DNA from: Stereum hirsutum FP-91666 SS1
Lineage: Eukaryota; Basidiomycota; Agaricomycetes; Russulales; Stereaceae
Assembly (NCBI RefSeq): GCF_000264905.1
Contig: NW_006763154.1
Location: 225,969-289,968, forward strand
Direction of reading: 5' to 3'
Length of the DNA: 64,000 nt
Of this stretch, positions 22,896-35,167 are shown one piece after another. How positions within the stretch are numbered: the stretch's first letter is position 1; each line of letters begins with the position of its first letter. Position numbers and translations under genes: made by a program. The notes beneath the pieces are model-generated. The model had not been told where the DNA came from and searched no databases. It was given only the letters and a program-made list of their open reading frames with translations.

Positions 22896-25220
22896 CCAAC
22901 ACCCAACCTTACCTTTCTGGAGGCGTGGCCACTTCGCTTCAAATTAGGGTAGGACTAGCGTTACACGTCGATCGCTTGTTCGACAGCGCGCAGAACTGTG
23001 CCCATCGTTCATCCTATTATTGGGTGCACAATACGTACAAATCGTGGGGTTAGCAGTGCGGACGTGACGTCCTCCGATCTCGGAACTTGGGTTGACCGGA
23101 TGAGACCATGAGTGGATCAAAGGCTTCGGTTCTGTTTGGATGGATCTTTGGTGTTGCAACTTGACGACGATGAGGTGGGTTCATGCCAAGAGGGCTCGGA
23201 GAGCCGCAGGACGACCATTTAGAAAGCCTCCGCCGAACGAGTAGGCACGGAGCAGAGGTGTTTGTTGCTTCATTTGGAGAGAGAGAAGCCCTGAATACCA
23301 TAAGTGACATTGCCTGAACCAACCTTTTCCGACTCTGCTAGCGCAGTCGCGCTTCTCTCAGTTTGTCGTAGAACTGCACACAAATGTCGAACAGAAAAGA
23401 GTCAACAAGAAAGTAATAGATTGGGGATTGGGATCTACTCACGTCCACTTTCACTGACTGAAGAACCCGTTCCTCCGCCTACATCCTGCTCCGGAGTTCC
23501 CTTTCAAACGTCTCCGTGTTTCAGAAGTTCAGCAACCCTCGATCACCAAAAATAGATCTGCATCTTTCATAGACTTTAATCGGAGGTTCTAGGAACGTAA
23601 AGACGACTGTCGGCCAGCGGCGCGGCAAATAAGCAAGCGAATGCTGCGAAACGTGTTCAAAACGTGAAGACACAACGTCGATCCGTTCTCCGCAGATCCG
23701 GAAGTCCGAACGGCGTCCTTCAAAAGGATCTTTGTAGGTTACAAGCTCCTGGGTGGAATTAAATGGGTCTTTATGGAAGGAGAATGATATCGTTTGCTGA
23801 ACACAGGTCGGAAATCGTGCAGGTATAGCATAGCCCGCAGACGGCTGTTGATGTCACTCTCGCTAAGCGCAGCAAGGCCTCTCTCGGGTCCGTGAAGGGG
23901 CGTCCAAATCGGTATCCGCCGTAGGGTGGCGGAGAAGGATGTATGTAGTAGTAATTGCGCCGGACAGAACGAGAGGCAAGTGTACGACGTCAAAGATGAC
24001 ACAAATGGTGATCACAGCGAGGCAAGGAGACTGAGAGTGCGTATATCAACGGTGAGGGTGGTCAGGAAACGGGTACACAAGGATACCGATTTAGCGTGAG
24101 TATCCACACTCTGGGCACACACGGAGTTTTGACTGCGGATACAATATGAGCTATCTTTCCAGTAGATTGAACGAGGATCCATCAGATATCGACGTACACA
24201 AGCTAGCAGCAGGCTTTGTATTGACAAGGACACCATGAGATTTACGGGCCTTGGAAGTATCCGAGCCAACGGGGATGCTGATGATATCGAGACTGACTTC
24301 AAACAGCTCATCCCGTCGAGATATTCGCCGGTTCCATATTGCCCAAACGCGGAGAACAGCGAGGTTTGGCAGGTTTGAGTTAATTCTGAGGAAACTTGAA
24401 GGACTAGCGGGGCCTCGTCGGTGAGACCATGACCATCGATAAGAAAGTCATTGGACGGTTGTGCGGAAGGCGTTGAGAATGGTCCTGGCAAGGATAGGTA
24501 AAGACAAGCTTCGGCAGGCTCTGCGGCAGAGCTTTTCGTCGCCAAGTCAGCCCTAGGTTTGTCCCGAGTAAGTATAGGATAGGAATTCAGGGCGACTAGA
24601 TTCCTACGGATAACCATCCACTCAGCCGTAAATAGACCATATCTGCAACCGTTTAAAACGGCTTTAAAACTGTGATCGGGCCAATCGTCGCGTCCCGTTG
24701 GGCCTTAGCGAGCTTTGGCGAGGTCAACAATTCACTTGCAGATACGGTCTTATGTAGAAAAAACACAGTACGTCCTGGCTGAAGGAGATAGAACTTGAAA
24801 GCCAGAATACAATCGTGGTTGTAGGCCTCAAGTAGGCCTTGACTCAGGCTCTTCAGCTCTTCGCGGCCGAGGACAACATTGACACGCGGCCTTCCGGAAA
24901 GTTCCGCGAGGCCGCCACAGGCCGCCACCGCGCAAGGCCGTCACCTCCATCTCTTTGCCTCTTCCACCGGCATTCCTCTTGTTTTCTCCTCCATATGTTT
25001 AGTTGATAGATCTCACAAATAGCGACTTCCATATGAGCTCTAAACAGCGTCCGACCATACCTCGGCTGTAAGCTACCCTGGAACGTTCTCTTGTCGGGCT
25101 GATATCCATGTAACCCGAGAACGCCAGCCTTTACGATGCACTCGATGAAACTAGGCGATTATCTGTTACGCTTCCTCCATTCTATTCGACCACATCGACG
25201 ACGACTCTGGCTCTGACAGT
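22896..25220. other. Region with only unassigned open frames
   Basis: The longest frame is 24012-24617 on the minus strand (201 codons, Ser/Leu-rich). Just downstream, near 23910-24010 in another frame, a hydrophobic stretch (VITICVIFDVVHLPLVLSG) looks like a transmembrane segment. A spliced membrane protein is possible, but I cannot build a convincing model. No transposon ends were seen. Confidence 0.35.
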
Positions 25221-26663
25221 ATGGGTCAACTCTGGTCTTCCACTTTCCCTCCTTCCCCGAAATGGTCTGTAAAAGACATACCAGACCTGTCCGGAAAGGT
25301 TATGATCGTGACGGGTAAGAAAGAGTCTTAATTGATCCTTCGTTCGGGCATCATAGTCATCTCACGATTCGCTGTCGCGACATATCATCCTCATCTCCAA
25401 GGTGGTAACAGCGGAATTGGGAAAGAGATTATTCGTGCTCTTCTCACCCACGACGCCAAAGTCTACCTCGCAGCACGGAACGCCGAATCCGCAAAAGCTA
25501 CCATTGTAGAACTCAAAAACGACACAGGGAAAGAACCGATCTTCTTGAGCCTCGATCTGTCGAGCTTGAAGTCTGTAAAGATGGCGGCAGAGGAGTTCAT
25601 GAGCAAAGAGCGGAAGCTGGATACCTTGTTCAACAACGGGTGAGATCTCCATACGCATTTGCCCTGCGTTCGCCCTTCTGATGTACTGATGATCATCTAG
25701 TGGCGTCATGTTCTTGACGAGCGCTCCTCAGGCGGACGCTATCAGCGAAGATGGGTATGATATACAATGGGCCACAAATGCGTTGGGTCAGCACCTTCTA
25801 CGCTCTCCCGCGGTAGTTTTCCACCTTGTCAAAATACTAACTTCATGCTCAGGTCCATGGTACTTCACTCACCTTTTAACACCTGCTTTAATTATCGCCG
25901 CGGAGACCTCACAGGACACGAAAGCACGGATACTGTTCACGTCGTCGATCGTCCAGGGAAAGGATCTAAATTGGGATGCGATGAAAGACACCCCGGCACG
26001 AAGGAAGATGTCGGCAGACGCGCGATATGGGCAGTCGAAGCTTGTAAGCTCATCCATCCAGCCATATTTTCCTCATACTTCTTACTTTACTTCTCTGTGA
26101 CGTGTTGGTACTTGTTGTCCGATTGAAGGCGAATACTGTCATGTCTCGTGAGATGGCTAGAAGGTACGGAGACAAGGGGATAGTTTCTATGTCGCTGAAC
26201 CCAGGTACATCTCTCCTACGTGGTTTGACTCTGGTTTGACCATGCTGAATACCCTCATTTCTTTGCATAGGCGGCATCAAAACTGGGCTTCAGCGACATA
26301 TGCCAGCTCCCTTCCGATTCCTGCTCGTACGTTTTCTAGCACTTTCCACAATGATCGCCTGCTGATATGCTCTACCGACACTTTCATCCAGAACCTGATC
26401 ATGTATCCCGCCTCCATGGGTGCACTCACTCCTCTGTGGGGCGGCACTTCTCCCGAAGGCGCAGATCTGAATGGAAAGGTCTGTGGTTGTCCCTCCCACG
26501 ACTGTTTCCAGTTTTTGATATACATGTACTTTGCTTTGGTCGTCGTCAGTTCCTGGTTCCTTGGGGCCGAGTGGGCATTATGCACCCTGCAGCGGAGAAT
26601 TCTGAGCTGGGTCGAAAGCTATGGACGTATTTAGAGGAGCAAGTGAAGGAGATCATGGATTGA
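25221..26663 (+). CDS. Short-chain dehydrogenase/reductase (SDR)
   Basis: The product is an NAD(P)-dependent oxidoreductase with a Rossmann fold. The start ATG (25221) opens [27 protein letters not shown]. The nucleotide-binding motif [10 protein letters not shown] is split by an intron (about 25315-25402). Later exons give [30 protein letters not shown] with the catalytic serine, and YGQSKL, the YxxxK active site. The next exons give [32 protein letters not shown] and the C-terminal FLVPWGRVG. Seven or so exons are needed. This is the retinol-dehydrogenase or WW-oxidoreductase-like group that is abundant in basidiomycetes. The substrate is unknown. No lesion is seen. Confidence 0.9.
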
Positions 26664-27940
26664 GTACGCTTGGTATCTGTCTATTCAAATGACTAAACCA
26701 ATGGGTTGTCTTCGGGTGCTCGGGACAAGGTGTTTTCCTGCTGTTGGGCCTTGAGGTTCGATTCTGTCGAACCTCTGCATTTGTTGCTGCAAACGCACTG
26801 GGGATATTATTTGTAAACCATTGGTTAATAGGTTGTCATGAGTGCCTTGGCGTTATTATGTGACGATATCCTTCCGCTGACGCTATACTACTCCATGGTT
26901 GGACGTGGGTCGACTCGGAAGGCTTGGTTTTCTTTGTCCCGCGATGGTGTCGTAGGTCGTCAGTACCAATTCGTCAATGAAGAATACCCTAAAGATATCT
27001 TACCAGAGTTGTACGTCACTTTCTGCTGTTCTTCACCCGCCACCTGTCCAGCGTTGAATAGACGAACGCACGGAAGATGGGCAGCCCGACGCGAAATCGT
27101 GAAATCGTGAAAGTATTTCGGAGGAAATGGCCCCCCGAACGACGTTCACCCCTTGACAATAATAAGTCGATAACGATCCCTTCAATCCAAAACCTAAAGC
27201 GCCAACTCGAACGTGCGTGTACAAGTATGTCTGCGGGTCGCGACCCGCGCATGACGCTGGACTTCATGGTGGTGGGTCACTGGCAGTGTATCGTCTGAGG
27301 ACGACCCAATCAATCTAACTATATACTGGACCACTCCAGATAGCACGACAGCTAATCACGGAATACGGCCAATGACGCATAGAGAATAATGAGACGAGGA
27401 ATCTGGCATAGCAATAGAAACGTATCGTATGGAGCGAGACATATTGTACTGGGCGAGCCGCATGCAAATTAGTAGAAGTGATAGAGAGAACAAGTCGGAG
27501 CTGAGGGTCATTCTTGTCATTGGTACACCGTCTGTCCTGGCGCTGTAAATTGGGGTAAGCTAAGGCCGCGTAGAAAGACCCAGGTACGAGGTGTACGTGA
27601 AGTAGAGGAGGATCTGAATACTTACCAAGGCAAGGGTTATTGTTTGATTATTATGAAGCCATTTTGTCGCATTCACATGCCATAGATAACTAAGGGCTAT
27701 CCGTTGAGCTATCGGTGACATAAACAATAGCATCTTGGTTAGAAAGAACAGACGAGCATACAGAAAGGTCCACAAGTTCGGTTTCATAGTGCTGTCACTG
27801 ACAATGGTATCCAAAATTCGATTATCATAATAGCCACAGAAGTGGGCAAAGTGAAAATGAACGATACCTAGGATAGACTTCTCGACGACGCGATTGCCCC
27901 GATTCTGACGTTATCGCCTGTAAGAAATAAAAGCTTCAAC
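26664..27940. other. Intergenic; possible 3' exons of the downstream minus-strand gene
   Basis: Near 28012 the minus-strand gene contains a good splice donor (GTAAGT after FMQT). Splicing there could lead into 27890-27940 (AITSESGQSRRREVYPR) and onward towards a frame at 27560-27814 with several hydrophobic stretches. This alternative 3' end is only a suggestion. The left part, 26664-27550, shows no gene. Confidence 0.35.
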
Positions 27941-29041
27941 TCATGCCAACGAAGCTCCATCTCTGATTCTACAATGAAGGGGCTCGACAAGGAGAGCCGT
28001 GATACTTACTGTTTGCATAAACTCGCTGTATTTGCTTCTATACAGCTCAATGATATGCAGAACAGGCCCAGGAGCGACGCGATCAGAAGCAGGCGGTATT
28101 AGTTTTTTATTCAAGGCCTTCTGCGGAGGTTCCGCTGAGAGATTGATGTTGTCCTCCTGCTCATTTTGGGCGCATGTTGTGACTTCGGTGGTTTGTGCAA
28201 TGTTGTTTGTGTCCGAAGATGTCAAAAGTAGCTTGGCGAGACGGCCACCAGGAGCTAACTCGCCGTAGCAAAATCGGCACTCATCGTTCACGAATCTGTA
28301 TGTTTTGAAGCGGCCACGGTAGTACCACTTTTCTCCCCTGATCTCCTGGCCTCCGGGGAATAGATGGAAGGCTGTTTCGTATAAGATTCTGGCGAACCAG
28401 TAACACATCGTCGAATAGAGATGGTAGCGAGGGCCGGCGTCGCTGACACAGTTTGCGAGGACCGCGAGTTGGATGATATCGGGACGATTGTCGGCAGGAA
28501 AGGTATATGTGAATATAAGGGTCGCATGTGCGGTGTCGACTTCTTCGGCAGCATCGAATACCACCTTATACTCATCGAACCTCGCAGCTTTACTGCCCAG
28601 AGCCAGCGACGAGCGGCCGCTGGCGTCTGCCAGGCCATTGGAAGAGTTAATAGGGCTTCGTGTGCGGGGATTGTCAGTGCCCCAGAAGCGTTGTGTGATG
28701 ACCTGGCGTGTGTCTCCTTCAGCGGTAACAAGGTCGAAGATGAGGTATTCGTGCTGTTGGCCCGTGCGTTTCTTCCAATGTTGGACTCTCGTCAAGCGAC
28801 ATCCCTGAACGTCGCGTAAACGACCAGGATCGTGGAGGTCGGAGAACTCTAGTAGTAGAGCATCTACTCTCCCAGAAAGAATTGAGCTCTGGACGATACC
28901 CGAAATGGTTCTGTGCATGAATGGTGGAGGTCGGTCGGACGGACGAGAGCGCTCTACGTCCAGGAAAGAGAGAAAAGAGAGGGCGGTTTTAACAGGGGTA
29001 AGGACAGTGTCAAGGACACTCCGAGAGAGAGCCCATGCCAT
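27941..29041 (-). CDS. Conserved basidiomycete-type protein of unknown function
   Basis: A single 366-codon open frame starts at ATG 29041 (MAWALSRSVLDTVLTPVKTA). Visible features are an N-terminal amphipathic or hydrophobic helix, a basic linker (RSRPSDRPPPF), and a central region with EYLIFDLVTAEGD and QRFWGTD. A Leu-rich part around TLIFTYTFPADNRPDIIQLAVLANCV follows. A cysteine cluster (MCYWFARILYETAF; DECRFCYG) is also present. No catalytic motif is recognised. The length and even composition argue for a real gene. The 3' end is uncertain because a good splice donor lies near 28012; if used, it would replace the last 20-odd residues with further exons. Confidence 0.6.
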   Translation of the reverse strand: MAWALSRSVLDTVLTPVKTALSFLSFLDVERSRPSDRPPPFMHRTISGIVQSSILSGRVDALLLEFSDLHDPGRLRDVQGCRLTRVQHWKKRTGQQHEYLIFDLVTAEGDTRQVITQRFWGTDNPRTRSPINSSNGLADASGRSSLALGSKAARFDEYKVVFDAAEEVDTAHATLIFTYTFPADNRPDIIQLAVLANCVSDAGPRYHLYSTMCYWFARILYETAFHLFPGGQEIRGEKWYYRGRFKTYRFVNDECRFCYGELAPGGRLAKLLLTSSDTNNIAQTTEVTTCAQNEQEDNINLSAEPPQKALNKKLIPPASDRVAPGPVLHIIELYRSKYSEFMQTVSITALLVEPLHCRIRDGASLA

Positions 29042-30694
29042 CTTATCCTCCTGAGGTATCGACGCTCAAGCGTTTACGGTGAAGTACTTGGATATAACTA
29101 GCGAGAAATTCGGAGTGGAGGAGGATGAAGAGCGGGAACGTGTTGGAACACGAGAAATGCCTCAGGCAAGGTGGTCGAAGATCTCTATACATAAAGCTAA
29201 AGCACTTACGGAAAGGATGGCATAGGTGTGTTTCATGAATGCCTAACTTAGTAATGCTTTAATTTTTTCTTCTTCGTGGGTGTCGAAAAAGGGAAATCAA
29301 CATTCATATCTCCCGAGAAGGCAACAGGCAAAAGGCTGCTGAAGTGTGGAGAAGCCTCCGAGTAATCCACTCCGGGATGAAGGTCATACAACTGCGGCAC
29401 GGGACGGCGCTAGAGTTTCCGCCGCCGACAGTAATAGAGTGGGACGTAACGCTCGCCACATTGCGTTAAGTCTCTGACTGCCAGTTTCACCAGCTGCATG
29501 CAGGAGAGAAAGTGACGAGACCGCGGAAGTCATCGGATGATTTTGTAATGGTTAACTGCAGGAGATTTATAGTAGGGCAGAGAGAAAGCAATAGGCCAGC
29601 GTATTTTCATCACTACAGCAACATGGCAAGCCAAGCATCTGAGATGCATGCATGCACCTCGAACATCCAAAGCAGCGCTATTTTGTGACTGCCGTCGTCA
29701 AGGGTTGGCACGTATCACAGCCGAATGTGCGACAACTGTCTTCTTCTCGCGGTGCATTCGGTGGCAGATTGAAATCTACTACGCGTGGCCCACCCGAATC
29801 TCTCTATCATGAATATTGCACCCTCCCGCTGAACTGTACTATCTTTATGGGCGGAAGAAGCCCTTAGATAGCAGTCCGTCTGGAATCTATATCAACAACA
29901 CATAGAGATTGTGATCGAGCAGCGTGCACTCATCCCCACACAAGCAAAGATAAACGATGGTGCGAGAATAATATGGTCCAGAAGGGGTTTATCTAGTATG
30001 TGTGATATATAGGCATCAAACATGGGCCACTTCAAATGATACAGATGAGCTACACACACCACGATGTCGAAAACTTGGGCAAACGAACTTCTGTTCGCGC
30101 TTGGATGTGGGGCTGGAATGCGTGTGGCGCAAGCGCGCCGCTCTTTGAGCGTTCGTAAACCGATGAGACGCACTGTTGAACCCATGAAGGAATACTGTTA
30201 TAGCTTCCAGCTGCATCATCTAACACACCTGACAGTGCTGAATCGACTGGATGTTCAACGCTCGGCCAGCTGCAGGGGTGGTGAAGCGCCATTAAAACGT
30301 TGAACCTTTGAATCGTCATGAGATCCCGAATGCTGTCTGGTGATTGGTATTGTTTTGGGAATCTGGAAGGTTCACCTCGCGAGGTTGGATACGGAACGAG
30401 TGTTTTGATCACGCACCTTGAAAGCACGAAGACTTAAAAAACAAATGCGTCGTGACCTCGGTCGATTGTGCATAGAAGGTTTGCTGCGGGACGGTCCTCT
30501 TATTGCTTAAATTAGTCGTGTAATCCTATAAGGTGCGAAGAGAACGTACCCTGTTGGATCACTACTTTTGACGACACGACCTGCTAGCCAACCACAAGGA
30601 GGAGACCTGAAAAAAAATCCTCACTCAATCGAGGAAGTGCAGGGATATATCCGGCCAGTTGCAGCGAGAAGACCATATTTGTGCAGGTACTACT
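29042..30694. other. Gene-free interval left of the hAT MITE
   Basis: Only short, overlapping frames on both strands are present. The left end should contain the promoter of the minus-strand gene at 27941-29041. Nothing else is supported. Confidence 0.4.
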
Positions 30695-30702
30695 CACCTG
30701 AG

Positions 30703-31281
30703 CAGGGAGGGACAAACATTACAATTACGAGGTATTACTTAGAAATACTTACGATTACTTACGATTACTTACAGTTACGGCGGCTGTGCTTCTAGGATCT
30801 ATTTCGTTACAATTACTTTCGATTACAGTCGAGGTGCGAAATGATTACTATTCAATACGCACCAAAGACATTTTTGGGTCAGGTGGAAGCTCCGGATAGG
30901 CCCCGACTGTTCGATTGCCGCCACATTCACCTTTTGGGGATGAGTGCCCGTAGCCTGTTTTTCGCCACATTTTTGCTGTTCTACCTGCCGTTCAACTCAA
31001 CCCTGTAAGGACACGGGAAAATCATGTGTATATCACTTGCAATGCTGCAGCACTTGTATCATTCAACATTGGTGCGAGTGAGTTGCTGAACCAAAAAGAT
31101 ATGATGCACGTGCACGCAAGAGATTTCATACCATTACTTACAATTACTTACGAATCGGGCGCAATACAGGGGAATACATTACAATACATTTCCGGATCTC
31201 AACGCGCATGATTTCGAGGGAATACTATTAGATTACATTACACGGCGGTAATGTAATGTAAGTAACGTTTGGGAAACCCTG
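30703..31281. mobile_element. hAT-type MITE, 579 bp, with 8-bp target-site duplication
   Basis: An exact 8-bp direct repeat, CACCTGAG, flanks the element at 30695-30702 and 31282-31289. The left end reads CAGGGAGGGACAAACATTAC. The right end, on the minus strand, reads CAGGGTTTCCCAAACGTTAC. These are imperfect terminal inverted repeats of the hAT type, which typically start CAGGG. The subterminal regions contain many copies of ATTACTTAC/CATTAC-like words (30719-30830 and 31132-31265), usual for hAT transposase-binding sites. There is no transposase frame inside, so the copy is non-autonomous. Confidence 0.85.
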
Positions 31282-31289
31282 CACCTGAG

Positions 31290-32324
31290 CACACAGACAG
31301 TCTGCACGCACAAGCACGCAGCTCGACTACAACCAGCATTAGCCAAGCGCGAGTAGATCTTCAAAGGTTGATATTTTTGGGAGGTCGATGCTATAAACGT
31401 ATCTGATGAAGGAGAGGTCATAGTAGCGTGAGACTGGTACGGTCCTGCACTATGATGAAAAACCTTTGAGAGTAGGAGCACTGCGGGATTTGACACCAAA
31501 TGTATCACCTGCGAGTTTGACGTACTTATTCTTGAGCTGTTCTTGATAACAGCCACTACGACGGCCCGCTGTATGAAAAGTTGTAGGCCGCTGTGCAAGA
31601 CAAGGAGAAAGAGAGCTCGAAGTGTGTTTTTGAATTTTGAGGGTTCTTTGAGGATGGCCGCCATGACGCGGCTCCCTGCAAGTTCAAATTCAGTCTCCGA
31701 CGCGGGAAGGCGGCGGTGCTGCAGACTTCAAATGGAGCGCCGTTGGGAGTTCTGAGAACATGAATCTAACCAGCGGGTCATTGAGATTGAGGTTTGGAGG
31801 ATTCTTGCTAAGCTCTGGGGGAAGTTCGACGCCTCTTCAAGGCAACTTCAAGGTCGCCGAAACACATGTACACAGAATCATCACGGAGCCAAGTCCAACG
31901 ACTGTGGCGGAACAATGATCTTGAACAGTGTGGCCCAACAGAACGCAGTGACGTCAGACGCCCATTTGAGAAGACGCTGAGGTCGTTGCGGCCTGACTCC
32001 CAGCGCAGCGTCTTCCTCGTTGTCCTAACGCTCCTCGACATTGCATCCGACGTCGAGCAACTGGTTTGGCTAACGTGTGCTCGCTATTGTCGACGATGTC
32101 AAACCTGCTTCCCTCGCTGGAGACCTTTGCTAAGGCAAGTTGCTAACATACATTTTCCCCGCCTTCTTCGCTTCTCCTGAATCTAATGATTACCCAATTC
32201 ATTTTGGTGACCCTAATTTCATCCCTTCGTATCTCCAGGGAACGGCTGCAACGGCAGCTGGTCTCTCAACCATCGGTCAGTCAACCACCTTCCACTCTTT
32301 TCACCACCACATCGGCTCGCCGCT
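31290..32324. other. Intergenic upstream of the hydrolase gene
   Basis: Minus-strand frames near 31808-32041 are open but not recognisable. The right part should be the promoter of the hydrolase; no TATA box is evident. Confidence 0.4.
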
Positions 32325-34552
32325 ATGCCAGTATCTGCGAAAAGTCAGGCCCAAGCTCAGGCTCAACCAAATATCTCTTGGTCAACGATAGGAATGGGAC
32401 TGCTTTATTATGGCCAGAATTATCTAATATACCCGAGCGCGTTTCCTCCTGGGTCGAGAGTTGGTGCGTCGCGTACCACATATCGCTGCATTCTCTCTTA
32501 CCTGATCGTTTTGTTATAATTTCCTGGGCAACGTGAGGATAGATGTACCAACGCCAACGGACTTTAGTCTTCCATATACGGACCTCACGCTAACGACATC
32601 AGACGGGGTCAAGCTGAAGGCATATCTTTTGCTGCAGAGACCGATCTTACATGTGCACGGAGAGACGCCGGTAGATTGGGATGGAGAGAGCGAAGGAGAG
32701 GATGACACACCACTGGTGAGAAGTCGTTTGCTTTGAGTACACTGTGAAGTTCTGTCGGGCGCATGCGACTATGGTCTACAGTACCGTTCATGCAGAGCGT
32801 TGGTTTGAACTCTGCATCTTCATCCCATATGCTCCCTGTTCCTTTGGACAGGGCGTTAATCGTAATCTTGTTTTCCTTTCCGCTATTCTGTTGTTCTAAA
32901 ACTGATCCGGATACATCTATCACACGAAAACAAGTTCGCGTCTACCCGTCCAACGATAATGATGTTCCACGGCAACGGAGGGAACCACGGCCATCGAATC
33001 CCTTTGGCAAGGGTGTTCTTCGTCAAAATGAGGTGTAATGTCCTGATGGTCTCGTATCGAGGGTACGTGTCTTGTGTCTCGATGTCTGATCCACCATCCT
33101 TCCCTTTCACACGTATAATCCAGCGCTCCCCTCACACATTCAGTTTGACTTTGATATGCATTTTGAATTATCTTCCCATATCCTCTGCGTAATTCAATTA
33201 TGGATTATAGCGCATTTCACTGAATCTCTCGTTTTCTTTGCTTGTTTGTCTATCTGCTTCAACGCGGCCTCGTGTGGCGTCAACTCGTGTGGCGTACAGT
33301 TATGGGCACTCCGAAGGCTCGCCATCTGAGAAAGGTCGGTCATGGTGTCCTCTACTTCTACATTCTTGGCAATGATATTTTCCTCTCTTTCTTTTGTTGA
33401 AAGGTCTCCAAATCGACGCACAGACCGGATTGGACTATGTCCGAAGTGATCCAGTGTTGCAGCAAACGCCGGTCGTGCGTCCACATCTCCATTCACCCAT
33501 TCACGTTCGAGGACAGGTGCTGAGAGTAAGACGGCTCGAATAGGTTCTCTTTGGTCAATCAATAGGTGGCGCCGTCTCCATCGACCTTGCAAGCAAGAAC
33601 CCCGACGCCGTCAGTACACATTTTCAGACCTGTTCACGCTCATCTTTTATATTCTAACATTCTCGCCGATGCACCCTCAGATAACTGCCATGGTCCTCGA
33701 AAACACATTCATGTCACTTCCCCGCCTCATCCCTACTGCTTTCCCGATCCTCTCACCATTCTCGTTCCTATGTCATCAGAAGTGGGAATCGTATCTCAAG
33801 GTACGTCAATTATTCTTTCACCTTTCTGTATACCTGTACAGAGAGACAACGTACTAATTATTCTCCCCTAATCCTGATATTCATTCTACCTGGTCTATCT
33901 ACGCAGATGCCCAAAATCCCTCGCGCGGTCCCGATCCTCCTCCTCGGCGGCGAACGCGACGAAGTAGTTCCACACGAGCACATGGACCAACTCTGGGGTC
34001 TCGTCAAATCTCGTGGCCTACCGCCTCCAAGCCCAAGCCCATCATCCCATCTCCAGCCCCCTCCCATGTCCTCTTCACGATCGCGATCCGCTTCACCCGC
34101 CATACCCTCAAGCCCGCCAACAGTACCCTCGAAAGAAGAAGCGCGAGAGACACAGACAGATTTTAGGGGGAATGCGGCGGCTGGGCTTCCTGGGACTGGG
34201 AATGAGGGAGGAAGAGAAGGGAGAAGACAGCCGAGGGTGCAGTCACATTGGGAGACTGGCAGTCGATATTTGGAGTTTCCGATGGGGACACATAGTGAGT
34301 CTCTGTCCATCTGCTGCCCTACCTTCGTCTTTTCTCTTGTCCTTGAAGTTTTAAGAGCACTGTGCTGATGGTTTGCTGCATGTTCGCATAGATGATACGT
34401 GCGTGCAGCCCGGCTATTGGAATGCCGTTGCGGATTTCGTGGCCAGTTTGAAGTCTAGGACGCCCAAGTCTCCTCTCCCGAGTGTCAGCCCGAGGCAAAC
34501 AACCTCTGAAATCGTAGAGGTGACCTCAGCGGGCAAGGCGAAGACGTCATGA
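32325..34552 (+). CDS. BEM46/ABHD13-like alpha/beta-hydrolase
   Basis: This is a membrane-anchored serine hydrolase of the BEM46 family. The start ATG (32325) is followed by a short Gln/Ala-rich lead and a hydrophobic segment (ISWSTIGMGLLYYGQNYLIY) that serves as signal anchor. Later exons give DLTLTTSDGVKLKAYLLL and the oxyanion region MMFHGNGGNHGHRIPLA. The nucleophile elbow FGQSIGGAVSIDLA (GxSxG) lies near 33551-33590. VLENTFMSLPRL, the catalytic aspartate in LLGGERDEVVP and the histidine in PMGTHNDT follow. The triad is complete. An unusual Ser/Pro-rich insert of about 90 residues separates the aspartate and histidine strands (34020-34255). Seven or more exons end at TGA 34552. The substrate is unknown. 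Family members act at membranes, and in Neurospora BEM46 is linked to hyphal polarity. Confidence 0.88.
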
Positions 34553-35167
34553 GGGGTACATCCAAGGCCGCGATAGTTGGGCTGTCGTATGTCGCTGCTA
34601 GGTGCTGCAAACGACTCATGGACACGAGCGTCGCTTTCACCGTTTGTGTTATCCTCTTCTAGTTTCGGTCTCTATCCCGACTTTTCTTCTCCCACTGAGT
34701 CTGTCACTGTCAGTTCTAGTTTCTCTCCTGGGGCCTAGGTTTAGTCATAGTGTTCATACTTGGTATGGTGTGTGGCGTGTGGTGTGTGGCCCAGCTTAGG
34801 AGTTGTGTGTCAAACTCGCCCATTTCCTTCCAGCATTCTCGGTTTTCAAACTACTCCGACCCTCCTTATGATTCCATCCTTCTCTGTGTCTCCTTCCTCC
34901 GTCCCGCCCTTCACTTTTTGCTTGGTTTACTTGGATATGTAGACGTCGATACTTACCGTCTTTTTCGCTTTCGCTTTCATTTTCTCGTGATTCCTGTCTC
35001 GGGTGTACAGTTGGTCTGTTCGAGTCGTCATTATCTTTGTGCCCGTATGTGTGCGTCTGTGAATGGATGAATGGATGGATGGATGGATGGATATACGTGC
35101 GTTGTAAATTATCTTGCCTGTGGCTTTGTTCCGAGACTCATTCCAGACTCGCAGTGATCCGTTGAGT
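34553..35167. other. 3' flank of the hydrolase gene
   Basis: No gene is seen. A (GGAT)n microsatellite of about 32 bp lies at 35061-35092, close to the left boundary of the duplicated segment. Confidence 0.5.
35061..35092. repeat. (GGAT)n microsatellite
   Basis: Seven or so GGAT units with one interruption near the start. Confidence 0.8.

Noticed and set aside
24012..24617. 201-codon minus-strand frame as a gene
   Set aside because: No signal peptide, domain or coherent splice partner; left as unassigned in the region entry.
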